NCBI RefSeq assembly: GCF_028476545.1
Contig: NW_026731989.1
Location: forward strand, 186,001 to 250,000
Direction of reading: 5' to 3'
Length of the DNA: 64,000 bases
Source of the DNA: Physella acuta
Lineage: Eukaryota; Mollusca; Gastropoda; Physidae
Shown here: piece by piece, positions 41,401 through 53,904 of the stretch
How the letters are laid out: every line of letters starts with the position of its first letter
Position numbering within the stretch: position 1 is the first letter of the stretch
The notes under the pieces: generated by a model
What the model was told of the DNA's origin: nothing
Databases searched by the model: none
The model's input: only the letters and a program-made list of their open reading frames with translations
Position numbers and translations under genes: made by a program

Positions 41401-44400
41401 AATACTATTCATTGATTTCATCAATTCATGTCAATAATCGTTATCGCATTGTATTTGCCACCACCATGCCCATACTCCATCAACACGACCATACTCCACC
41501 AACTTGTCCAGGCTCCACCAAAAATATCCATACTCCACCAATTTGTCCAGTTTCCACCAAAAATATCCATACTCCACCATATTGTCAAGGCTCCACCATT
41601 ATGTAAATACACAGCAATGCCACAACTATGCTACCAGCAAGTCAATTTGTTCACCTTTGACCCCCCCCTCTCCTCCTGTATCTGCCAGCAACTACGGTGG
41701 TCTATTGGACCGTGTTCTCATCCTGCGCACCATCATTGTTGAGTACAACTACGACTACATCTTTGATTGGGTGTTTCACCAAAATGGCGCCGTGGAGGTC
41801 AAAGTTTACGCCACTGGGTACATTATGTCACAGATATTTCACAAAGAGGAGGAGCCATTTGGGTTTAGGTAATTCGTTCTTTAAAGATGTTTTTTTTATA
41901 TTCCCAATATAGTTATTATAATGTAAATTTGATTTTTTGGTTTGTTTTTAAACGTGGCTTAGTATTGTAAACACGTGTTTTCATATTTAATTCATACAAA
42001 AGTATGCCTTAATTTTGACGCTACTTTTTTTACCAGTCAAAAATATTTTAAAATATGCCTACTTGAATATCATGTGGTAAGAGGGGTGGTTTGTTCCAGG
42101 CTAGTATAGCTCTCAAGACTGTTCGTGTTGCTTGACGGATTCGACGAAACAATGATCTAGGAGAAATAAAGCATTTTATGCATTATTCGCTAAATTTAAA
42201 AAAATGGTCTGAAAGAAACTTACACTATCAGTTCATATTAATTTTTGTGTAGGATAATTTTATACTCACAACTGCAGAATCTATAAGAAGTAAGAAATCC
42301 ACATGACAAAAAAGTGTAATTTTAACGTATGATTTTTATACTAACTACTTGTGGTATCTACTGTAATGGAGTGCTTATTTCGGCCAAAAAATACGCAGAG
42401 TGCTTAAACCACCACACATTCTATCGTAGAAATAAACACTGTGCTTATATCCTCTTAAGGTTGAGAATAAATAAGCACAGTGTTTATTTCGTCGATTGGA
42501 TGTAAGATAATATATAAGAGACGCGTTAGCCACAAATAGCACTTCGTTACTGTAATGGTCACATGAACCATCTTTTTTTAATCGTTCCACAGAATCCACG
42601 GCGACTCTGTGGGCTCCATCCACCACCACTTGATGAACTTTAAAGTTGACCTTGACATTCAAGGTCAATCTAACCGTTACGAGAGCCTGGACCTGGCCCT
42701 AGACAAGCGGCCCTGGCCCTGGTACAAGTCTGGCAGCGAGGAGTTCCACCAGATCTCCTTCAAGCACAACCTTAGGCAGACGGAGCAGGACGCTGTGCTA
42801 CACTACAATTTCTCAGAGCCCAAGTACCACATCGTCTACAACGATAGGGAGAAAAATTCGTTTGGAAACCACAAGGCTTACAGGTAGGAGGAGTTCATTG
42901 GTTTCCATGGTAACTTACACATTGATCTCATTAGTCACGTAATTGAAACTAGAAAGGAGATAAGGGTGGATGGTAAGACGGGGTGGTCCAGCATAGCCAT
43001 CATGACAGAACAGACCCACCTTTCTCCCATCCAGGTTGGCCGTGCAAGGCTTCACCAAACAGCTGTTGCCGGACGAGTCGCCGGTTCTAAAGAGCCGGCA
43101 GTGGAGCAAGTACCAGATGGCGGTGACGAGAAGGAAGGAAGAAGAGGAGTCGAGCAGCTCCATCTTCTCCATGTTTGACGGGGCCGGGCCACAGGTCGAC
43201 CTGGACCATTACCTCAGGGACGACGAGAGCATCGTGGACCAGGTGAGGCGTCACTTGTGGCCAAATGTATGGGGTGGCCAGATGGTGGAGGTGGCCAGAT
43301 GGTGGAGGTGGCCAGATAGTGGGGGTGGCCAGGTGTATGAGGTGGCCAAATGTATGAGGTGGCCAGATGTATGAGGTGGCCAGCTGTATGAGGTGGCCAG
43401 ATGGTGGAGGTGGCCAGCTGTATGAGGTGGCCAGCTGTATGAGGTGGCCAGGTGTATGAGGTGGCCAGCTGTATGAGGTGGCTAGCTGTATGAGGTGGCC
43501 AACTGTATGAGGTGGCCAGATGTATGAGGTGGCCAGCTGGTGGAGGTGGCCAGATGTATGAGGTGGCCAGGTGTATGAAGTGGCCAGCTGTATGAGGTGG
43601 CCAGCTGTATGAGGTGGCCAGCTGGTGGAGGTGGCCAACTGTATGAGGTGGCCAGATGTATGAGATGGCCAGATGTATGAGGTGGCCAACTGTATGAGGT
43701 GGCCAGCTGTATTAGGTGGCCAGATGTATGAGGTGGCCAGCTAGGGATGGAGGCCAATGGTGGAGGTGGGATTTGTGGCCAACTGTATGAGGTGGCCAGA
43801 TGTATGACGTGGCCAGCTGTATGTGGTGGCCAGATGTATGTGGTGGCCAGATGTATGTGGTGGCCAGATGTATGTGGTGGCCAGATGTATGTGGTGGCCA
43901 GATGTATGAGGTGGCCAGATGGTGGAGGTGGCCAGCTGTTGGAGGTGGCCAGCTGTATGAGGTGGCCAGCTGTATGTGGTGGCCAGATGTATGAGGTGGC
44001 CAGATGGTGGAGGTGGCCATCTGTTGGAGGTGGCCAGCTGTATGAGGTGGCCAGCTGTATGAGGTGGCCAGATGTATGAGGTGGCCAGGTGTATGAGATG
44101 GCCAGCTGTATGAGGTGGCCAGCTGTATCAGGTGGCCAGGTGTATGAGGTGGCCAGATGGTGGAGGTGGCTCTCTGTATAAGTTGGCCAACTATATGGGC
44201 TAAAATTAAAATATTAAACCCAGACAACTATAAAAGTTCTATGTTAAAATTTTTAACCCGCTTTATCACACACTCCCCAGGACCTTGTGTTTTGGGTGAC
44301 TGTGGGGTTCCACCACATCCCCCACACGGAGGACATCCCCAACACCCCGACTGTAGGCACCAGCGCCACCATCTCGCTCCTGCCCTACAACTACTTCCAC

Positions 44401-44556
44401 GAGTGTCCGTCTGTCGGATCACGTGACGCCGTCAGGCTGGAGGTCAAGGACGGGGTCATCAAGTCAGCTGACTACGGTCTACCAAACGTCGAGTGTTTAC
44501 CAACAAACCTGAACATGACACATTTGTTACAGAATAAAACTTTTTTATTTCCTTAA
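35406..44556 (+). CDS. Membrane copper amine oxidase gene 4 (complete, 11 coding exons)
   Basis: Exons: 35406-35516, 36439-36712, 38135-38372, 38620-38882, 39915-40143, 40724-40934, 41059-41234, 41689-41868, 42593-42883, 43035-43242, 44281-44556; 2457 nt, 818 aa. It lacks two residues in the cytoplasmic tail and one in the stalk (PGVLGG for PTGMLDG) relative to genes 2 and 3; both are in-frame. Key residues by alignment: Asp434, Tyr522, His571, His573, His739. Exon 8 reads GGLLDRVL as in gene 1 but ends YIMSQIFHKEE as in genes 2 and 3, a mosaic that suggests gene conversion. Shares the intron 8 structure with gene 3, so the two are probably the latest duplicates. Intact and probably functional. 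Confidence 0.94.
35700..35880. repeat. Intron 1 minisatellite (a) of gene 4, short
   Basis: About eight irregular GGGTCAGTT / GAAGGTCAGTTAGTTGCTC units, homologous to 8725-9265. Confidence 0.7.
36925..38132. repeat. Intron 2 minisatellite of gene 4, ~36-bp unit, ~33 copies, AG-free
   Basis: Same unit as in genes 2 and 3. I read no AG dinucleotide from 36903 to 38132; the first is the acceptor AG of exon 3 at 38133-38134. Units carry CTAATGA, CTGACC and a TTCTCTTGTCT pyrimidine tract. Confidence 0.94.
39107..39785. mobile_element. Dispersed ~0.7-kb hairpin element in intron 4 of gene 4
   Basis: Same insertion as at 14201 and 28294. The internal microsatellite is a short (GT)n with no CT expansion, so the CT tract arose or was lost after duplication. 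Confidence 0.75.
40144..40440. repeat. Intron 5 minisatellite of gene 4, 12-bp donor-like unit
   Basis: Begins at the exon 5 donor (40143/40144). A clean run of AGGTGAGATGAC lies at 40285-40350. Confidence 0.88.
42419..42502. repeat. Long imperfect inverted repeat in intron 8 of gene 4
   Basis: The left arm CTATCGTAGAAATAAACACT pairs with the right arm AGTGTTTATTTCGTCGATTG; homologous to 17066-17158 and 31714-31797. Confidence 0.65.
43255..44195. repeat. Intron 10 minisatellite of gene 4, 17-bp unit
   Basis: About 55 units; CCAGCTGTATGAGGTGG variants predominate, unlike the CCAGATG form of gene 2, and a local run of TATGTGGTGG units lies at 43815-43900. Confidence 0.92.
44533..44538 (+). 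promoter_or_regulatory. AATAAA hexamer inside the last codons of gene 4
   Basis: Same position relative to the stop as in the other three copies. Confidence 0.4.
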
Positions 44557-45659
44557 GCGAGAGAGTTCTTGTCGCGTTTGTTTCAGTCATGTGTACCTTA
44601 GTGGGTGTATTCAGGGGCGGATAAATGGGGAGGCTGACCGGGCAGCATCCTAAGGCCCACAATTTTTTGTGGACACCAAACACATCGACATCAGTACATT
44701 TCCTTTCGGAGGTAAACAGAGGTAATACGTTTGGCCGTGGACTGGACTAAACTATAAACAAAGTTGATTAGTTCTTGCCTACCGATTGGAGCATTGCAAA
44801 AGACGAGAATATTTATGGAAAGGTTGGAGAAATGAAAACAAAAAACAAATACCTGAAAAGCTTGGAAAAATGTTTAAAATCTATGCTGTACTAGGTGTTA
44901 AAAGGGCAAATGTTGTGTTATTTACTGTGATGTGGTGTGTGATGGACCTTACCTTGGTGACCTGGTGCTTACGATATCGGTCTACATGTTAAATCAACAC
45001 TAAAAGAAAGTCTTTAGCCGTTCCGCCCCTGCTGGGGTTATGGGGGTAATATACAGTGCAAGAACTACCAAACAATTTTAGTCTGATGTATAGAAATTGA
45101 AAAAAAATCTATTTCACCTGTTTTTACCAGACAGTTTTTTTTTGGCATGACATAGAGTAAGGTGGTATTGTGTTTCATACAATGTCTCTTGTTATGTTTA
45201 TTGATGTGTATCTTGTAATGTTTGTTGTATTGTTTCTTGTGAATTTACAAGCAATGCGTTTTGTATTGTGTTGTCTTATGTTTCTAGTATTATATATCTT
45301 ATAATATTGGTCTTATGTTATCTTGTGGTGTCTAATTTGATTTCGTCTTGTCATGTATGCTTTATGTCTTTTATCTTGCGATGTGTGTCTTCTGTGATAT
45401 CTTGTGATATAACACATATAATGCGTATCTTGTGATGTGTCATCTATGTGTCTTGTAATGTATGGTATGATGTATGTCTTGTGTTGTACCACGTGACTCA
45501 TATCCTCTACTGAGGTAGCTGTACTTGAGATCAATAAGAACCAGATGTTTCGCCTTAATCCTTGCTGGAGAAATTCTTCAGTTGAAAATATTGAACGTCA
45601 GTTTTAAAGCCGCCATTTGAAAAGCAATATCTTGACAAAAACTATAATAGTATATGTAA
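44557..45659. other. 3' flank of gene 4 and unique sequence
   Basis: Homology to the other intergene spacers fades after about 44760, marking the edge of the tandem unit. The rest is AT/GT-rich; 45140-45500 has loose TTGTATTGTGTCTTGT-type repetition. No gene recognised. Confidence 0.5.
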
Positions 45660-45731
45660 GCGTCGGTGGTGTAACGGTTAGCATAGTTGCCTTCCAAGCA
45701 ATTAGACCGGGTTCGACTCCCGGCTGACGCA
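45660..45731 (+). tRNA. tRNA-Gly (UCC)
   Basis: A 72-nt cloverleaf. The 7-bp acceptor stem GCGTCGG/CTGACGC has one G-T pair. The anticodon stem is GTTGC/GCAAT around loop CTTCCAA (anticodon TCC). The T arm is CCGGGTTCGACTCCCGG, and the discriminator is A at 45731. The A box TGGTGTAACGG and B box GGTTCGACTCC are near consensus. No intron; a T run at 45736-45743 would serve as Pol III terminator. No CCA is encoded, as expected for a nuclear gene. Confidence 0.95.
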
Positions 45732-46735
45732 TCATTTTTTTTTCTTTAATTATCAGAAAGAAGAAATACAAGCAGGTAGTGGCGGCTACAAAAGTGACGC
45801 ATGTATTAATCAAAGGCTTACCAACTATCCAATTCTTAACGTTAATGGTTCAGTTTATTCAAAGCTGTTGAAATTCTGAAGTCCCAACCTTGATTTATCT
45901 GATGAACAGTTGATAAACACAAATAACATTCTGATTATATAAAAGATCAATACACATGTTTTCGTCTCAAGAGTTTGGTGGGTAAAGAGGAACAAAAAGG
46001 GTTGGTTAAACATAGTTCCTGCTGCTCTGATTAAAGATACGTCGAATCTAATGAGAATATTAGCCTGTCCTGATGCACTATAGTAGATAGCTTGTCTCGT
46101 TCATTACAGAGAAAGCCATCAATTTGTTGGAGAACTTTGCTGAGTTGTAACAAATCTGGCTAATTACTAGCACAATGACCCGGCCTTACCTTGGCAGTGC
46201 CGTTAATTAGGTTTCCCCCCACTTCACACCTCAATTAGTGCTTTCTTTCTTCAGCTCTGCCGATTTAAAGAACGCTGGGTACTTTGTTGGTCAAATTGTT
46301 ATTGCTGTGGTATTCAGTGTTCGCGTCACTGAAGTCCTCACACAAGTCACTCATCAAAGTCACTCACACAAATATTATGAATTAAAGTTGATCTTTACAG
46401 TCATCCCACACAAACTATACATTAAAGTCACAAAAGTCATTTACACGTTCTCTCCTATTCACTCAAATACTTACATTGTTCATTTAAATTATAAACACAT
46501 GCCAGTCGCCCCAAATTATTCATAGAAGTAGTTCAAAAGACGTTTTAATCTAAAACACAATTCCCATCTCAAAAATCTTCTCAAAATACGAAAGCAGCTC
46601 ACCATACGGTCGTTTCATTTTCTATGTTGTCTTCAACGTGAGACAACAAAAAAACAAGGATAAACATTATTTTAATGCAGCTTTTGTGATGTTGTACGTT
46701 GAAATAAACAAGGGTGAACACAACTAGAAACAGTA
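45732..46735. other. Intergenic, no gene seen
   Basis: AT-rich unique sequence after the tRNA terminator. The longest open frames are under 100 codons and not recognised. Around 46320-46450 there is loose CACACAAAGTCACT-type repetition. Confidence 0.5.
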
Positions 46736-47615
46736 GAACTTGACACCTAAGAACATGGACAGCTAAGAACTTGTACAACTAAGAACATGGTCAGCTAAGA
46801 ACTTGGACAGCTAAAACCTTGGACAGCTAAGAACTTGGACAGCTAAGAACATGGACAGCTAAGAACTTGGACAGCTAAGAACTTGGACAGCTAAGAACTA
46901 GACAGCTAAGAACTAGGCACCTAAGAACTTGGACAGCTAAGAACTTGGACAGCTAAGAACATGGACAGCTAAAACCTTGGACAGCTAAGAACTTGGACAG
47001 CTAAGAACTTGGACAGCTAAGAACTAGGACAGCTAAGAACTTGGACAGCTAAGAACATGGACAGCTAAGAACTTGTACAACTAAGAACATAGACAACTAA
47101 GAACATGGACAGCTAAGAACTTGGACAGCTAAGAACTTGGACAGCTAAGAACTTGGACAGCTAAGAACTTGGACAGCTAAGAACATGGACAGCTAAGAAC
47201 TTGACACCTAGGAACTTGGACAGCTAAGAACTTGGACAGCTAAGAACTTGGACAGCTAAGAACTTGAACAGCTAAGAACTTGGACAGCTAAGAACTTGGA
47301 CAGCTAAGAACTTGGACAGCTAAGAACTTGGACAGCTAAGAACTTGGACAGCTAAGAACTTGGACAGCTAAGACTTTGGACAGCTAAGAACTTGGACAGC
47401 TAAGAACTTGGACAGCTAAGAACTTGGACAGCTAAGAACTTGGACAGCTAAAACCTTGGACAGCTAAGAACTTGGACAGCTAAGAACTTGGACAGCTAAG
47501 AACTTGGACAGCTAAGAACCTGGACAGCTAAGAACATGGACAGCTAAGAACTTGGACAGCTAAGAACATGGACAGCTAAGAACTTGGGCAGCTAAGCACT
47601 TAGACAGCTAAAACC
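46736..47615. repeat. 16-bp minisatellite, ~55 copies
   Basis: The unit GGACAGCTAAGAACTT is highly uniform, with ATGGACAGC, AAAACCTT and GACACC variants. Not near any exon I can identify. Confidence 0.93.
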
Positions 47616-47647
47616 CATGTGTGAAATGTAATGAAGATACACCTAAA

Positions 47648-47735
47648 CACGTGTGTAAAGTGTAAGGAAGTAACACATAAAACACGCGTGTAAAGTGTAA
47701 GAAAGTAACACATAAAACATGTGTGTAAAGTGTAT
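47648..47735. repeat. 35-bp tandem repeat, ~2.5 copies
   Basis: Units of GTGTGTAAAGTGTAAGGAAG followed by TAACACATAAAACAC. Confidence 0.7.
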
Positions 47736-48065
47736 CGAAGAAAGACGCTTGTAGATGTAGAGTTGATGACGTGTAATGATTAAAAGAGGTTCAAATGTTA
47801 ATAGATTTTGAAAAGTTTAGAACTGTTTAATTGTTGATACATTTCGAAAGGTGTATATGGTATATGGTGGATAGCTGTTGAAATCTCGATACATTTGAAT
47901 TGCTGATACCTGTTGAATTGTTGATAGCCATTAAACTATTGATAGCTTCATCTATTTCACTATATATTTTTTTTACAAAAGCATGCTAGACAAAGATCAC
48001 CTTTAATTTCCCCCTCCTTACCTAGTTTAAAAAAAAAATCAACCATTTTTTTATTCCACTCCCAG

Positions 48066-48360
48066 AATCCCCGGTCTTATCTTCTGGTTCCCGCTCGTGT
48101 TGTCCAGGCCGTGTCTGGCAGAAGTGGAACGATCGAGAGACAGGTGCTCGGAGCGTGTAGGCGCGCGTGTTCAGGCAGGAGCCAGTGGCAAGGCCCGGCA
48201 CTCGGGGGTGCAGTGAGTTCTAGCACTAGTGTGTGAGTTCTAGCACCGTGTGGGACTATGGTGGAAACTGTTTACGTCTGATTGTGTTTGATCTGCTATT
48301 TCTAGACATGCCCCGGTTCAAGGCAAGTACGTGTTACGGTCGTGCCTTAGAGGGATGAAC
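48066..48360 (+). other. GC-rich, CpG-containing exon-like island
   Basis: An abrupt rise in GC and CpG amid AT-rich DNA. It is preceded by a good acceptor (pyrimidines then CCACTCCCAG at 48065) and contains GAGACAG|GTGCTC and TCAAGGCAAGTACG. It might be a non-coding first exon or promoter region, possibly of the Ras-like gene 5.6 kb downstream. No protein recognised in any frame; the function is unproven. Confidence 0.3.
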
Positions 48361-48429
48361 ACCGGGTGATCTAGTGGGGGAGAGATTAGGTCGACATCAT
48401 CGCTGCCTGGATCAATTCATAAGTGGTCC

Positions 48430-48690
48430 AAGTGTTGTGGTGGTTGTTGTGGTGTTAGCTGTGTTGCCGTGGTTGTTGTGATAGTAAAAATGTTGCCCGT
48501 GCGGTTTTGAAGGTAGTAGTGTTGCCGTGGTAGTTGTGATGGTAGATGTGCATAAGTGGTAGTTGTGATAGTAGATGTGTTGCCGTGGTAGTTATGATAG
48601 TAGATGTGTTTCCGTGGTAGTTGTGATGGTAGATATGTTGCCGTGGTAGTTGTGATGGTAAATGTGCTGAAGTGGTAGGTATGATGGTAG
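48430..48690. repeat. ~28-bp degenerate minisatellite
   Basis: Recurring TGCCGTGGTAGTTGTGATGG plus TAGATGTG units, about eight, imperfect; TGGTAGATGTG echoes continue to about 48880. Confidence 0.7.
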
Positions 48691-49547
48691 ATATGCTATG
48701 ATAGATAGTAATTGTTCTGAGGGGATGAGTTGTGAAGGTCTATGTTTCGGTAGCTGTATTGTTATGTTAGAAGTGTTTTTTATTATGATTGAAGTATTCT
48801 GATAGTAGACGATGTAATGATGGTATGAAGGTTTATTTGATGGTAAATATGTTGATATGGTAGATGTGCTGTTATTATTTATAATATGTGATGTATTGAC
48901 ACAATGGCAGCGGCATTGAGATCACAGATATATCATTATGGTATATGTTTTGTGATGGCAAATTGTTGTGATTGTAAATGTGTATTAATGCTTAGTGAGT
49001 TAATATTATTTATTTACAAATATGGTTTAATAGGTACAAGTGTTTGCGAATTTATAATGTATTCATGTTGCCTTGATGGCGAATTTCTTAAAAGCACTGT
49101 GATTCCGACAATCTTACTATATACGTTGGCGAATATCTTAAAGAGGATATGTCTTAAAGTCACTGTTATGGCGAATATCTTAAAATATTTGTTACAGCGA
49201 CCATCGATCACTCAGTAAAGCGGCCCTGATGCTATAATAGAATACATGTTCGTTTGAAACATCTTAGGCACTCTTCAACCAAACCAATATAACATTTTTC
49301 CTAGCATACACAATTAAAACAACTTCGCATAAAAACCAGCCTAAAATGTTTTAACGTTTGCCTATCGTAGATCTGCAGTTTCCTTAGCCTAGCCCTACGC
49401 CTATTTGATGAGCCTAGAGTAGTAACTACTCTGGAAAATCCACCTCAATACGCCTACGATCAAACAGGTGTAACACTGCCTGCATCAAACATTGACACAG
49501 TTACTATTTTTATAATTAAAATCTCACATCACAGCATTACCCCCACC

Positions 49548-50695
49548 TCTCAATGATCGTTATATACAGTGAGACAAATATAATCAGGAACTAGACTTTT
49601 AAATGAACGTTATATACAGTGAGACAAATATAATCAGATACTAGACTTTTAAATGAACGTTATATACAGTGAGACAAATATAATCAGGAACTAGACTTTT
49701 AAATGATCGTTATATACAGTGAGACAAATATAATCAGTAACTAGACCTTTAAATGATCGTTATATACAGTGAGACAAATATAATCAGGAACTAGACTTTT
49801 AAATGATCGTTATATACAGTGAGACAAATATAATCAGTAACTAGACCTTTAAATGATCGTTATATACAGTGAGACAAATATAATCATGAACTAGACTTTT
49901 AAATGATAGTTATATACAGTGAGACAAATATAATCAGGAACTAGACTTTTAAATGATCGTTATATACAGTGAGACAAATATAATCAGAAACTAGACTTTT
50001 AAATGATAGTTATATACAGTGAGACAAATATAATCAGGAACTAGACTTTTAAATGAACGTTATATACAGTGAGACAAATATAATCAGAAACTAGACTTTT
50101 AAATGATAGTTATATACAGTGAGACAAATATAATCAGAAACTAGACTTTTAAATGATCGTTATATACAGTGAGACAAATATAATCAGGAACTAGACTTTT
50201 AAATGATCGTTATATACAGTGAGCCAAATATAATCAGGAACTAGACTTTTAAATGAACGTTATATACAGTGAGACAAATATAATCAGAAACTAGACTTTT
50301 AAATGATAGTTATATACAGTGAGACAAATATAATCAGAAACTAGACTTTTAAATGATCGTTATATACAGTGAGACAAATATAATCATGAACTAGACTTTT
50401 AAATGATCGTTATATACAGTGAGACAAATATAATCAGAAACTAGACTTTTAAATGATCGTTATACACAGTGAGACAAATATAATCAGGAACTAGACTTTT
50501 AAATGATCGTTATATACAGTGAGACAAATATAATCAGAAACTAGACTTTTAAATGATCGTTATATACAGTGAGACAAATATAATCAGGAACTAGACTTTT
50601 AAATGATCGTTATATACAGTGAGACAAATATAATCAGGAGCTAGACTTTTAAATGATCGTTAAATGCAGTGAGCCAAATATAATCAGGACTTAAA
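49548..50695. repeat. 50-bp satellite array, ~23 copies
   Basis: A 50-bp unit contains GATCGTTATATACAGTGAGA, CAAATATAATCAGGAACTAG and ACTTTTAAAT. Variants (GAACGT, GATAGT; CAGGA/CAGAA/CAGTA) alternate in blocks, suggesting multi-unit exchange. Confidence 0.95.
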
Positions 50696-51612
50696 TTTTA
50701 AGTTATCTAATCCTAAGTAAAGGAAAAACAAAGAAACCAAATGATCGTTATATACAGCGAGCCAAATATAATCAGGACTTAAATTTTAAGTTATCTAATC
50801 CTAAGTAAAGGAAAAACAAAGAAACTAAATGATCGTTATATACAGTGAGCCAAATATAATCAGGACTTAAATTTTAAGTTATCTAATCCTAAGTAAAGGA
50901 AAAACAAAGAAACTAAATGATCGTTATATACAGTGAGCCAAATATAACCAGGACTTAAATTTTAAGTTATCTAATCCTAAGTAAAAGAAACTAAATGATC
51001 GTTATATACAGCGAGCCAAATATAATCAGGACTTAAATTTTAAGTTATCTAATCCTAAGTAAAGGAAAAACAAAGAAACTAAATGATCGTTATATACAGT
51101 GAGCCAAATATAACCAGGACTTAAATTTTAAGTTATCTAATCCTAAGTAAAGGAAAAACAAAGAAACTAAATGATCGTTATATACAGTGAGCCAAATATA
51201 ACCAGGACTTAAATTTTAAGTTATCTAATCCTAAGTAAAGGAAAAACAAAGAAACTAAATGATCGTTATATACAGTGAGCCAAATATAACCAGGACTTAA
51301 ATTTTAAGTTATCTAATCCTAAGTAAAGGAAAAACAAAGAAACTAAATGATCGTTATATACAGTGAGCCAAATATAACCAGGACTTAAATTTTAAGTTAT
51401 CTAATCCTAAGTAAAGGAAACACAAAGAAACTTAATGATCGTTATATACAGTGAGCCAAATATAATAAAAAATTAAAATTTTAAGTTATCTAAAGCTAAG
51501 TAAAGGAAACACAAAGAAACTAAATGATCATTATATATAGTGAGCCAAATATAACCAGGACATACATTTTAAGTTATCTAATCCTAAGTAAAGCAAACAC
51601 AAAGAAACTTAA
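50696..51612. repeat. 88-bp satellite array, ~10 copies, derived from the 50-bp unit
   Basis: Each unit keeps the ~37-bp core GATCGTTATATACAGTGAGC...CAAATATAATCAGGA, then replaces the tail by AATTTTAAGTTATCTAATCC and AAGTAAAGGAAAAACAAAGA. The last units diverge towards the array edge. Confidence 0.93.
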
Positions 51613-53375
51613 TATTTGAACATGTGAGATCAAGGACAACAACAGATAATCAACATCTAAACTTATCAAGGTGTTTCGGTTGTTGAAGTAGATATATTAC
51701 GTTAAAAGAACTAGATAAGAAGATGCCGTACGTGGTGTTTATTCTAAGAAAGTTTTTGCCATATATTTGTAGGTGTCAAATCAATAATTTTAAAACTCGG
51801 ACTTGGCAATTAATTTTTTAAAACTTCCATCCTAATTACCCTTGGCTCAATTAGCAGCTATTTAAATGTTTTTAAAATTGCTTTTTAAATTAATTGCTGT
51901 TAATTAAGGTCAGTTAAAATTCGAAGTCGGAAAATAATTCATACATTTAATAAGGAAACAAATACAAAATCTAAAAAAAAATGAATGAATACAATTTTAA
52001 AAATAATTTTTTCAGTGAATAGTTACGTCTAGAGTACAACATAATTTAACGAAAAAATATTTAGAGATATTTTAAAGACACTTTATTTATGAACTAAAAA
52101 GGAAAAACAAACATTTGGAAACCACTGTGAAAATTAAAAACAAAATTAGTGGAAACAACTTCAGAAATAATAAAAACAACACACATAATGTTGGCTACTT
52201 TTGATGTGAACTTTGATGTAAATGTCAAATGTTATCAGGAATGTTGATGTGTATAACGAACTGAAATATGATGTCTATTGTATAAAGTTAGGGTGAATTT
52301 TTATTTGAAATGTAAATGCTGATTTTAATGTATTTTGTAATGCTAATTTTAAATGAATTGTTAATGTTATTATAAATTTTATTGTGAACGTTAAATTTAA
52401 ATGATAATGTCAATGTTATCATGAACGTTACATTTAAATGTTATTGTCAATGTTATTATGAACGTTACATTTAAATGTTATTTTCAATGTTATTTTGAAC
52501 GTTACATTTAAATGTTATTGTAAATGTTACTGTGAACGTTAAATTTAAATGTTATTGTCAATGTTATTATAAACGTTAAATTTAAATGTTATTGTCAATG
52601 TTTATAACAATGCATCCGTAGTTATGGGTTTTAAGTTGTAATTATGGATGAATTTCTGATGCGCATGTTGCGATGGATATAATGTTAATGTGAATGTTGA
52701 TGTGCATGTTAATGTTGATGGGCTTGTGAATGTTGATATTAATATTCGTGTTGGCGTGAATGTTCGATGCAAATGCTGCTGTTACTGTTGGTGTAAATGT
52801 TGATAGAAATGTTATTTTGAATGTTAATGTGAATATTAGATGCAAAAGTTGATTTGAAAGTTAATGCAGTAATATAAATATTGTTGATGTGAATGTTAAT
52901 TGATACAAACGTTGATGTGAATGTCAATACAAAAGTTGATGAGAATGTTGATACAAAAATTGAAATTTTTTTTAAAACAAATGTTGATGGGAACGTTGAT
53001 GTGAGTGTTGGATGCAAAGTTATTGTGAATGTTGATGCAATAATTGATGTAACTATTGGAACTCACCTGTTATATAAATATGGTTGATGTGAATGTTAAC
53101 TAATACGAAAGTGATGTGAATGTTAATACAAAAGTTGATGAGAATGTTAATACAAAAGTTGATGAGAATGTTAAAACAAATGTTGATGTGAATCTTGATA
53201 CAAAAGTTTATGTGAATGTTAAAACAAAAGATTGATGTGAATCCTGATACAAAAGTTGATGCAAATGTTAATGTGAATCCTGATACAAAAGTTGATGCAA
53301 ATGTTAATGTGAATCCTGATACAAAAGTTAATGCAAATGTTAATGTGAACGCTGAGCTGAATGTCAGTACGAAGA
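51613..53375. repeat. AT-rich region with two degenerate repeat fields
   Basis: 51613-52300 is AT-rich and unique. At 52300-52600 a ~40-bp unit with GAACGTTACATTTAAATGTT recurs. From 52640 to 53375 there are loose GATGTGAATGTTAATACAAAAGTT repeats of 12 and ~30 bp. No gene recognised. Confidence 0.65.
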
Positions 53376-53831
53376 GTACTTGAACTCAAACATCTTTTAC
53401 CCCTGTACGTGTAAAGTAAACAAAATCTTACTTGTCGAATACCCCGACACTCCCCGAAAACATCAATCCTTCAAGTATTTTTATCCCAGTATTCGTTTTA
53501 TGTGTGATGTCAAATATTCTTTTATCTTTGTAAACTTTGTAGATGGAACTCAATGCAGTCAATTAGCTGGCGTCAAGTGGGCAACGTGCTACAAATATTA
53601 CACCTAATTTTATATTAGCCTATTAGTGTGTTCAAAGCGGCTTCAAGACAGGGAGAATTGTGGGTTAATGTTATCCAGGTACTGTGGATATCGTGTCTGC
53701 TCTGGATAAGGTGGATACATTGTGTGGACGGGAATAATGTGCTTGAGTTACAGTGGATCTAGTGTGTTACCAAGCAAGGTGGATATTTTCTGTGGAGAGG
53801 GTGACGGATTGTGAACAGCTTTAGATCGGAG

Positions 53832-53840
53832 CATAAATAA
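53832..53840 (+). promoter_or_regulatory. TATA-like element before the Ras-like gene
   Basis: CATAAATAA lies 65 bp upstream of the proposed ATG, at the switch from AT-rich to GC-rich sequence. It would place a start site near 53865 and a leader of about 40 nt. A spliced leader from farther upstream is also possible. Confidence 0.35.
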
Positions 53841-53904
53841 ACCGTGCAGGCAGCGGACGAGGCCCAGTCGAGGGTGCCAGACTCGCAGAACACAGGTGGT
53901 CAGC

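Noticed and set aside
48309-48356. Short frame starting MPRFK in the GC-rich island
   Set aside because: Only 16 codons, and no GT donor that would extend it; not enough to call a gene.
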